A DNA stretch of 64,000 nucleotides, taken from the NCBI RefSeq assembly GCF_000699445.3, contig NC_067198.1, forward strand, positions 37,547,523 to 37,611,522, read 5' to 3'. Position numbers and translations under genes: made by a program. Numbering within the stretch: the stretch's first letter is position 1; each line of letters opens with the position of its first letter. Positions 24,401 to 36,400 of this stretch are shown here, in pieces. This stretch comes from Schistosoma haematobium. Taxonomy: Eukaryota; Platyhelminthes; Trematoda; Strigeidida; Schistosomatidae. Under the pieces are notes generated by a model. The model was not told the origin of the DNA. It was given only the letters and a program-made list of their open reading frames with translations, and searched no databases.

Positions 24401-27400
24401 AACGTAATCTCTTGCATTTCTGATATGTGGTTCATCCAACAGAATTTAAAACATAATCAATACAATCTTCTCTATTATGAACATCCTTCAAAAATACTTC
24501 TATGATAAATTGTAATCTGTTTTATAGGATCGGTAGTCAAACTAAACTTCACAGACTACGGAAGTATTAGACCATCATATTATACAACCGACCGTTAATA
24601 GATATTGAGATAAAAAGAGATAATAATTTTCTTATTGACCACATAGAAATGGAACTTAGTCTGTTCAGTTATGTAGATTTAAGTCAACAATTAAAAGTGA
24701 ACTGTGAAAAATTGAAAACTTTCTCAGACATGACACAGATTTGTAATTATAATACAGATTATTGTACCTGAAGGCTTATCAAATTTTTAATGATCTTTAA
24801 CACTTCAAGTGATTGAAACGCTACCAGATACAACTCACTCAAGAATATGTTATCAATGTCCGTGATAGTATTTAAAATGATAAGGCTGACGTATTGTAAG
24901 TTATTTACGTTTATAGTTTGGAGCGAAATCCAACTCACACATCCGCGTCGTGCCTCCTGGATAATGAGACGAATGATTCATGAACTAACGTGAGCGGTAA
25001 CCCGGGTGGTGGAGATCGGGCTAATCACCCACTCTTACCTATAACCGCCAATCGATTACGAATCCCACAGAGGAAAGGTGATCACTGGAGGAATATTTAC
25101 ATCTTACATTACTTTCAGAAAATAATAACCAATAATTATCATTGCATAACTCATCATTTCATTTAATAAAACGGGATGAAAAAACTTTTAGATAAAAAAA
25201 ATACAGAAATCAACATGCTGTAAATGATATTCGATCTATAGCGTGTAGATGGATTTATTTGTCATTATAATTATCTAATCACCATACCACCATATTTATA
25301 CCTGATTGGCTGATTAGCTTAACTTAACACTGTCAGCTTTGATTGGTTAATATTAAGTTTGAGGTTGTAATAATCAAATGGACATGAGCGTTATGGAGAA
25401 ATTTAGAAAATGTTGGACATTTTAGTGTGGACGATTAATCTATTGCGGTTTTAGTACTCTTACTGAAGCTACCTTTAAGTAAGTTTAGATATTTTACTCT
25501 AATACATATAAAAGTGAAACTCAACGAGACAGATAGAGCTACTTATATCTCGAAACATGTGCCATCCTATATTGATTCCGGAAAAAAAAAAACTAATGGA
25601 AGTCCTGAACTGTATGAACACTTAATGCTGACACTTAGTCATTGATTAGTAACCTATCCAAGAGCTTAGGCCTAGATAATCTTGTTGACTGAGATAAAGA
25701 CTTTGATGGCTGCAGATGAGAAAATATCAAATCGTCTCAACCTTATCCTTTATGGAAGTAATAATGATTAAATTTCAGCAATGGAATTTCCAATGATTTT
25801 CTATGATAATTATTCACGTTCAGTATTGTCGATGATTGTTCATATTTTTTATATTGTTGAGAAACCATATAGTCAAAGTTATCAAAGTTCATCCCCAAAT
25901 TAGCGTTGTTTCCTGATTATCTCTGGAATTTTTATCACATCAGAACGTTGTCTAGGTTAGGGGGACAAATGAACAGATATCAAAGACTTGTGACAAATGA
26001 ACTTGGTTTGTCAGTTGAAGCTTCATAACCATTCCTCAGTTCTCTCTCGCTAATAGGTGCGCAAGTGTATAGAATGCGGATATTCACTCTGTAGCTGAAT
26101 CCAGAAGTCATCGCAAGTAACAGAAAGTTTTGCTTACCATCACCATCGTCATCATCGTCATCGCAATCAGGTATACCGTCCCCATCATCGTCGTCATCTA
26201 GATAATCAGGAATGCCATCACCATCTGTATCTTTTGCTTCAAGAATATCCAACATCTGATTACCATTTCGATCTTCATGATAATCCTTGATACCATCATT
26301 ATCGTCGTCATCGTCTAAGTAGAAAAAGAATAGAACATTCCAACAAAAAAATTTTTGTAGAAAATGTTTACAATAACAATTTTCGAAACACAAGTGTATC
26401 AATGTTAAAAAATAAAAGGTTCACTGTCTTGCATTGTTACATAACAATAAGACAATTATAAGCAGAGAATGTTTTTAACTTAAGACACTTAGTACAACAG
26501 TAATATTATTAGGGATACTAATTGATTCATGTTATTGCATGGTTAATTATTATAGAAGATAGTTGTCTATAATACAAACGATAACCTTCACAAGTCTTAT
26601 CTATCGAACTTAAATTCAGTGTTTAAACTTTCGTATCCTGTTTACCAAATATCTGTTTATCTCTTCATTATTTAATTTAGAGACATAGTCTATATTAAGT
26701 TATTTAAAGAACTAATTGAAACCTTTTAGTAGATATGTACGTAAATATTTACAAGCTACTGATTTGGCTGTCTGGTGGTCAATACAGTTTGTCGAATTAT
26801 ATTTCTTTTATTCTTCAAAATCTTTTCAAATATTACCATTTCAAAGCTGTAATCTTACTGATTATTTTGCAAAGAATATCACCGTTATGATTGAAATTCT
26901 TGTGCTTAACATACATATACATGTAAATCTTGCTTTATTACACTAAGGATTCCTCCTAAGAAGTATGTTGGACTAAGTATTAAAACTCAGACAATAGATT
27001 CATTTACTTCGGGTTTTAGAGTTTTTGGATACTTCTTCGTAAAAGAGATAAGCTATACTGACAAATTGTCTTCATACTTCCAAATCGTATGTATAAAATT
27101 ATATAGGTCTACTTAGTACGTATTTGTGTTAGTTTACTACTACTATTAGTAACTCATCAATACAAAAAATTTCGAATAGATTAAATGGTTTACTTATTAG
27201 ATGTCTTGATTATGTAAATGAGATAATTCTACAAATTGGTTGGAGGAGATCGGCAGGAAGCTGGGAATCTTGAATTCTATGCTAGTTGATAGTCGTTAGA
27301 AAGGCGTATTTTCAATTTTGGTGGCAATTTTATACTACAGATCTAACTAACCTCTCTGATTATGATTGTGGGTAATGACCTAAATATGAATTTCACTGGA

Positions 27401-30400
27401 AGCATCAATTCTTTTAAGACTAGAGATGTGCCTTGTTAACTGGTAATACCTATCGTGGGACCTAGATTCATGACCTTCTATTGAGCCCCCCGTTTTACTG
27501 CTCAGTATCGGACAAATAGCCCCTTCAACTAGTGACCATATTACAGTTTGATAAGCATTTAGAACTAGACAATATAACACTGATTACTATTCCATAAAGA
27601 GAGCAAGAACAATCTTTGTTCTTGCCCTCTTTAAATAATAAAGGGAACTATGTGTATACTATTCCGTAGTCAGTTAGGTGTACTTCTGTATGTTGATTAT
27701 ATTTGCTGACTTAATGTTTACATTATGAGTAATAAAATGTTCTATCAATAACTTCTGTAAGACACACTAATTGAAGAGTTTAATGGGAGTACATAAATCT
27801 AAAAAGTGTTCAATATTTTTAGGGACTATACTGCTTAAGTAACTTTTATATTTGTAGGTAGGGGAATTTTTCTCATTTTAACTCAATATCCCCATTATAG
27901 AACATGCAATCTTAATGTTCCATTTTCATCCAATGATCACATTTTTAAATTAGACGGATGAAGAAATTTAACATACAGCTCAAAGCTTCAGCATACAAAT
28001 AGACAAACGCAATATACGATCCTAGAGGAAATTAAGACATGCAGTTTTGTTGTTTAGAAATTCACGGAAAATCAATGAAAATAAAAACATCTAACATTTA
28101 AAGAAATCTGGGTTACTTCAAAGATGGTAGTACGTCATGATTTGATTAACAACAAATGGGTAGAAATAAAATAACAGAAACAATAACAAAACGGTTCATA
28201 TCAATACGTATACATATGTATGAGCGTAGAAGAAAGACGGTGGGATATATCCAGTATTGGTTGACTCCATCTATGCATTTTTTTCACTCATTAGGAAATA
28301 TCAGAAAAGGAAGCGTTAAAATATAGAGGTGATGAAGGGATGCCAATCAAGAAGAGAATGTTATTAGAGCGGAACTATGTTTGACGACATGTAGTTGATA
28401 ATCTTGAGCATTTTCAAACAATTTGGATTTTATGTGCACGCACACATTAATTAATACTTCTTTCATGAAACAATACAAATGCATAATAGTAATAATAGTT
28501 ATTAAGCCATTCAATATCAATTTGTAGCGCATTTCGGTGCGTGAGGGGGGAAGCAAGGAATTTTCATGGCTTTTTAAGACGAAATACCTTGATCATCGGG
28601 AATTCCATCATTATCAGAGTCTTTCATCTCTAGATTATCTGGTACCCCGTTGTTATTTCGATCGGCAACTGAAAATATACAGATAAAATAGAGAATTCGT
28701 TTTACTGAGAATATTTGTATGTTTGAATAGTATATATGTTGGTAAGTAAACAAATCAAATTAATTTCGAATAAAATTAGTTTGTGTTTTTTAGGGAAAAT
28801 CTGATTTATTTTAAGCGAATTTATTAGTCTCCATCAGTTAAATAATTTCAGAAAGGGTTTTGTGGATATTGTAGTAATTTCAATGGTTGAGATCATGAGC
28901 CATTTGAAACTAGACCACCATGGAAAACCTACAATATCCACAAAACCCCATCTGATATTAATCAGCATATGCTCACTAGTGACTGGCTTCACGAGGTATT
29001 TCCTGGAGTTCTAGTGAGAAGCAGTGACTAGTGGAGTTCGACCAGGTCCGTTGTGAGATAGTAACTCACTGAAGACAATGGTGGATGTGCCGCTCAATTT
29101 CGTGGATTGGTTGAAGTTCGATATTAACACCGTTGGATGCCGGCTCAATGGTCTAGTGGTTAAGCGCTCGCGCGCGAGACCGGTAGGTCTTGGGTTCGAA
29201 TCTCGTGGGGGGGCGGGATCGTGAATGCGCACTGTTGAGGAGTCCCACGATAGGACGAAACGGCCACCCAGTACTTTCAGGTTTTCCTTGGTGGTCTAGC
29301 TTCAATTGACTCATGGTCTCAACCATGATATATCTCTAAATATTTCCAAAGATTGTACAAGTAATATTTTGCGTTGACCTTATTGAAATATGTCAGTATA
29401 AACGTTATTAACTTGATCCATACTAAAAGTATTGTTCATCGTAAGTTTAAAAATCTAAATGTCTAGATTCTGGGTATATTTTCAAGTGTTCAAATATTAC
29501 TTTATTTTCTGTATCAACAATAATACAGTGGAATATCAATTACTCATCAAATACTAGGTTACCAACCGATCACAAATAAAGTTCTCAGAACTAGTAAACA
29601 ATTATAAAAATGTTTATTTCTAAATCAAGTAGTTGTCGATGATGTTGTTTAAAATGATTGCTTATTAAAGTGCCTAGTTCACAGAAAGTTGCATCCATTA
29701 GTGATATAAAATTCTAGGTGTCAGAAAGATTTACTTCTAGCCGTTCATGATTTAGATTTGGGTTATTACGGTATTAGTACTAACTGATGATTCTTTTCTA
29801 CTTGATTGCGCATTCATTACAAATTCTAAATATAATACATTCAGTTGCACTCATCTAGTTTTACCTGCCTTAAATTGCACTATTTCGGAAATTCTTAGTT
29901 GAAACATTGATCTGAATGCTTCTAATTATCATGGTTATGTTCGAAATTTTTATACTCAGGTTTATCAAACTATATTTTTAATGATTGTTCTACTTTAGAA
30001 CTTAACTGAGAGGATTTTATAAGAAACTCTATATTTACGTGCAATTAATAATTGGTTGTTTGTTTGTTATTACTGAAGTCTTGATTAATGAATCCTCAGG
30101 TGGATGATTTTGATGGAGTTTTGTTCTCTGAGCTGGATGATTTGGTCGTGGATTTTTCATTGTTCTTTTGAACGACATCATCAGCACAAACTTCAGGTAG
30201 AAATGTAGAGTTCAAAAGAACGATGAAAGCTCTACGACCAAACCATCCAGCTCAGAGAATAAAACTCCATCAAAACGTGATCCATACATTGAAATTCATC
30301 AGATATACAAATGCTTTAACAAAGCCAATAATTAATCAGACAAGTTTTCAAAATTATGTTGTAAAGGATTCAATGATAAACTGAATAAATCTTAACTTAT

Positions 30401-33400
30401 TTATAATTGATGTTGTTTTCAGAGATATTCCCTTTTTGTGATTTGATGATTCTATGTCTTCATTACACTGATATTTCCATTAAGAAAACTTTGTTATGAA
30501 TAATAAATATTTCATAGTCTGTCAGCTACAACGTAGGACCAGGCACATTTATGCATCGGTCCAAGTTGCCATACCTCATTAACACAATAAGATGGACACC
30601 GGATTCATAAAAGCAGTTAATTCAGAGGTGGTAATATATAAAATAAAGATTGCAGTAAGGATATAGTACAGGAAGGAAGAATTAGTTCGTAGAAAGAAAG
30701 ATATGAAGCGATTTTAATCTCTTAGTTTAAGGGAAGACAGAGAGTGTATACACCTACGCCATTGTGATCGATTCTGAGCCATGTCACCAAGAATCTCCAA
30801 CCATTGGTTACGATAGTCACGCGGACCCCAACCAAGTAGTCTGCATCTACCAACATGGCTCAGACTAGAAGTTAGTGACTTCAAGCACTGATGCCACGTT
30901 TTGGTTTGGCCGCCCCTAACTTTCTTCCAACCATATTTCATAGAGCATCACCAGAGTTTGTATAGTGCTTATTAACTCTCGATACATGTGACTAAGGCAA
31001 TTTCAAAAACCGTTCATAATATTTCTTTAGTATCATTTTGTTGAACTAAGTTTTAGTATTAAATTTGTGTCAATATACAATCGATTATATTTCATAAATG
31101 ACTATTCTATCTTATACCCTTAAGTGTTCCAGCTACAAAGTTTTATCTTACAATGAATAAGAAACGTTTAATGAGTTTCGTGTATAGATTATCTGGTTAT
31201 ACTAGATTTTTAATGGTAGGGTTTTAAATGACCTGTTTGACAAAATTGTGTAAGATTAACAAAACCCTTAGTTATCTTATTTCTCATTCTCAATCTACAA
31301 TATGAAAAAAATCTGTAGACAAATAATAAACTGTACATAGTCAGAAACATTTCAGTGTATGGTATTTACATTATTCCTTAATATTATTGACTAAACTTCG
31401 AAGAAATGTGATTGTCAATAAATTTATTAAAACTAAATTTAATATATAGTTGAGTAGTGCCATGTCAGGTCATCCCGTCTACGATTTGTTGCCGCATACC
31501 TTAACATATTCTAAATGTGAATATCGATTTAATAATTGATCAGCTCCTTAATAATATCGTTCTCTGATTGGTTTAATTTTTGTGGCCTTACCTAAATAAT
31601 CACGTGACTAAGATGACTCATTCTCGTGAAGTACATTCTATGCGTTATTTTTTTGTTTTAACCGCCACCCATTTAAATCTGTATTATCTGTGAACTACGT
31701 GAATCTGCATCATTTTTAGGAGTCCTATCCCACTAGTTAAATTTGCCTTTGAAATAAACCTTACTACTACAGAAAAACTATTGTTTAAAAAATTAGTAAG
31801 TGGAAAACTGTATGCATTTACCTTTCTCTTTCAGTGCACCATCACTATTTGCATCATGATCCAAACTGTCTGGGATCCCAGGGACGGCTTTGATTTTACT
31901 CGAAGATTTTTTACTTTCTTTTTTTTTCTTTTTAGTGTGTTTTTTTGACTCCTTTAGGAAGTGATGAAAATAATCTTCATCTAAGTAGTCCGGTATACCA
32001 TCACCGTCAGAATCTTGTTTAAATTCTGGAATTCCATTACCATCTAAATCATCCTCTACATGATCTGGTATAAAATTGGCATTTTTATCATTTGGATTTT
32101 GAAATTTTGATTTCTTATTTTTGGTTAATCGTCTTAATAAACGATTGTCTTGTTTATCCAAGAAGTCTACAATACCATCATGATCTTCATCTTCAAGATA
32201 ATTTGGTATACCATCACCGTCCCAATCTTCTAAATAATCTGCCATCCCATTATTGTTAGTATCTTTATCATACGCTTCAATAACTGCTTCAACTTCCACA
32301 TCAACAACATCATTATCTAAATAATTCGGTATACCATCATTATCGGAATCTTCTAAATAATCTGGGACACCATCTTGATCAGTATCTTCAAGATAATCCG
32401 GTGTACCATCACCGTCTGAATCACCTTCTAAATGATCCGGTATACCATCTTTATTTTTGTCAGTGAAATGTTTCGGTGAAAATTGACTATTTGCGTCTTC
32501 ATCTAAATAATCTGGAATACCATCACCGTCAGCATCTTCTAAATAATCTGGTAACCCATCACCATCGCTATCTTCAAGAAAATCTAAAATTCCATCACCA
32601 TCGGAATCACCTTGTAAATGATCTGGTATACCATCACCGTCTTCATCTTCAAATTTCATAGAAGAACGTAATTCACGATATTTTTTCGGTGAAAACTGTG
32701 TCGTAGCATCCTCATCTATGTAATCCGGTATACCATCACCATCACTATCTTCTAAATAATCTGGGATACCATTCGAATCAGAATCTTCTTGGTAGTCTGG
32801 AATTCCATCACCATCATTATCTTCTTCCAAATGGTCTGGTATGTAATCACCGTCTATATCAGCATAATGTCTGGCTGGTTTTAATGATCTTAATACTTTG
32901 GGTGAAAATTTTGTATTAGCATCTTCGTCTAAATAGTCTGGTATACCATCTTTGTCAGAATCTTCAAGATAATCCGGTATACTGTTATTATCCAAATCTT
33001 CTAAATAGTCAATGATATTGTTTTGATTAATATCACCTTCTAAATGATCTGGTATACCATCTCTATCAGCATCAGCAAATTTTCGACCGCTGCCACGATG
33101 GCGTATTTTTCTCGGAGAAAATTGTGTAACAGCATCTTCATCCATGTAATCTGGTGTACCATCTGCATCAGTATCTTCTAAATAGTCTGGTATACCATCT
33201 CTATCAGAATCTTCTAAGTAGTCAAGAACTCCGTCATAGTCAGAATCACGTTCTAAATGATCCGGTATCCCATTCTTATTTTTATCTTCAAATTTTAAAT
33301 GGATATCACGTTTGGAGTTAAATGTATCATCTAAATAGTTTGGGAATCCATCATTATCTGAATCCTCTAGATAATCTGGAATACCATCGTCATCAGAATC

Positions 33401-36400
33401 TTCCATGAAGTCAAGGATGCCATCTCCATCCTGATCACTTTCCAAGTCATCTGGTATGCCATTTTTATTGAAATCGTAGTGCTTCTTATACGAAATTGTA
33501 TGTTGCAAAGATTGTCCTGTAGAATCAACATCTATATAGTTTGGTGTTTCATCATCATCATCTTCCATAAAATCTAGTACTCCGTCATTATCACTATCTT
33601 TTAGATAGTCAGCAACACCATCACCATCAGAGTCACCACGCAGGTAATCATGAATAACATTGTCCTTTGAATCCGACGACTTGAAATTCATGATCGATTT
33701 CCGCAAAAAATTTAAATAAATTGATGCAGCACCATTATTTTCAAAATAATTTGGGATACCGTCCCCATCATCGTCTTCCAGGTAGTCTGGAATTCCGTCA
33801 CCATCCTCATCCTCCTGGTGGTCAGGGATACCGTCACCATCAGAATCACCCTCTAGATGGTCTGGAATTCCATCACCGTCCCTGTCGATATGTTTCGGTA
33901 ATTTGCTTGCTCTCTTGAGGTGACTCGTTTCGAGATAATTGGGAATACCGTCCCCATCATCGTCTTCCAGGTAGTCTGGAATTCCGTCACCATCCTCATC
34001 CTCCTGGTGGTCAGGGATACCGTCACCATCAGAATCACCCTCTAGATGGTCTGGAATTCCATCACCGTCCCTGTCGATATGTTTCGGTAATTTGCTTGCT
34101 CTCTTGAGGTGACTCGTTTCGAGATAATTGGGAATACCGTCCCCATCATCGTCTTCCAGGTAGTCTGGAATTCCGTCACCATCCTCATCCTCCTGGTGGT
34201 CAGGGATACCGTCACCATCAGAATCACCCTCTAGATGGTCTGGAATTCCATCACCGTCCCTGTCGATATGTTTCGGTAATTTGCTTGCTCTCTTGAGGTG
34301 ACTCGTTTCGAGATAATTGGGAATACCGTCCCCATCATCGTCTTCCAGGTAGTCTGGAATTCCGTCACCATCCTCATCCTCCTGGTGGTCAGGGATACCG
34401 TCACCATCAGAATCACCCTCTAGATGGTCTGGAATTCCATCACCGTCCCTGTCGATATGTTTCGGTAATTTGCTTGCTCTCTTGAGGTGACTCGTTTCGA
34501 GATAATTGGGAATACCGTCCCCATCATCGTCTTCCAGGTAGTCTGGAATTCCGTCACCATCCTCATCCTCCTGGTGGTCAGGGATACCGTCACCATCAGA
34601 ATCACCCTCTAGATGGTCTGGAATTCCATCACCGTCCCTGTCGATATGTTTCGGTAATTTGCTTGCTCTCTTGAGGTGACTCGTTTCGAGATAATTGGGA
34701 ATACCGTCCCCATCATCGTCTTCCAGGTAGTCTGGAATTCCGTCACCATCCTCATCCTCCTGGTGGTCAGGGATACCGTCACCATCAGAATCACCCTCTA
34801 GATGGTCTGGAATTCCATCACCGTCCCTGTCGATATGTTTCGGTAATTTGCTTGCTCTCTTGAGGTGACTCGTTTCGAGATAATTGGGAATACCGTCCCC
34901 ATCATCGTCTTCCAGGTAGTCTGGAATTCCGTCACCATCCTCATCCTCCTGGTGGTCAGGGATACCGTCACCATCAGAATCACCCTCTAGATGGTCTGGA
35001 ATTCCATCACCGTCCCTGTCGATATGTTTCGGTAATTTGCTTGCTCTCTTGAGGTGACTCGTTTCGAGATAATTGGGAATACCGTCCCCATCATCGTCTT
35101 CCAGGTAGTCTGGAATTCCGTCACCATCCTCATCCTCCTGGTGGTCAGGGATACCGTCACCATCAGAATCACCCTCTAGATGGTCTGGAATTCCATCACC
35201 GTCCCTGTCGATATGTTTCGGTAATTTGCTTGCTCTCTTGAGGTGACTCGTTTCGAGATAATTGGGAATACCGTCCCCATCATCGTCTTCCAGGTAGTCT
35301 GGAATTCCGTCACCATCCTCATCCTCCTGGTGGTCAGGGATACCGTCACCATCAGAATCACCCTCTAGATGGTCTGGAATTCCATCACCGTCCCTGTCGA
35401 TATGTTTCGGTAATTTGCTTGCTCTCTTGAGGTGACTCGTTTCGAGATAATTGGGAATACCGTCCCCATCATCGTCTTCCAGGTAGTCTGGAATTCCGTC
35501 ACCATCCTCATCCTCCTGGTGGTCAGGGATACCGTCACCATCAGAATCACCCTCTAGATGGTCTGGAATTCCATCACCGTCCCTGTCGATATGTTTCGGT
35601 AATTTGCTTGCTCTCTTGAGGTGACTCGTTTCGAGATAATTGGGAATACCGTCCCCATCATCGTCTTCCAGGTAGTCTGGAATTCCGTCACCATCCTCAT
35701 CCTCCTGGTGGTCAGGGATACCGTCACCATCAGAATCACCCTCTAGATGGTCTGGAATTCCATCACCGTCCCTGTCGATATGTTTCGGTAATTTGCTTGC
35801 TCTCTTGAGGTGACTCGTTTCGAGATAATTGGGAATACCGTCCCCATCATCGTCTTCCAGGTAGTCTGGAATTCCGTCACCATCCTCATCCTCCTGGTGG
35901 TCAGGGATACCGTCACCATCAGAATCACCCTCTAGATGGTCTGGAATTCCATCACCGTCCCTGTCGATATGTTTCGGTAATTTGCTTGCTCTCTTGAGGT
36001 GACTCGTTTCGAGATAATTGGGAATACCGTCCCCATCATCGTCTTCCAGGTAGTCTGGAATTCCGTCACCATCCTCATCCTCCTGGTGGTCAGGGATACC
36101 GTCACCATCAGAATCACCCTCTAGATGGTCTGGAATTCCATCACCGTCCCTGTCGATATGTTTCGGTAATTTGCTTGCTCTCTTGAGGTGACTCGTTTCG
36201 AGATAATTGGGAATACCGTCCCCATCATCGTCTTCCAGGTAGTCTGGAATTCCGTCACCATCCTCATCCTCCTGGTGGTCAGGGATACCGTCACCATCAG
36301 AATCACCCTCTAGATGGTCTGGAATTCCATCACCGTCCCTGTCGATATGTTTCGGTAATTTGCTTGCTCTCTTGAGGTGACTCGTTTCGAGATAATTGGG

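Noticed and set aside
29148..29215. A functional tRNA gene
   Set aside because: A and B boxes are present, but the arms do not fold into a full cloverleaf and the sequence continues as a repeat found elsewhere in the window.
30714..30941. A small host gene for a 75-aa protein
   Set aside because: The AQNRSQWR ending and surroundings are those of a non-LTR element carboxy terminus.
33721..33918. Plus-strand His-rich open frames over the repeat exon (also at 32476, 38414 and 38611)
   Set aside because: They are antisense shadows of Asp-rich codons (gat read backwards gives atc or cat), without splice or start context.
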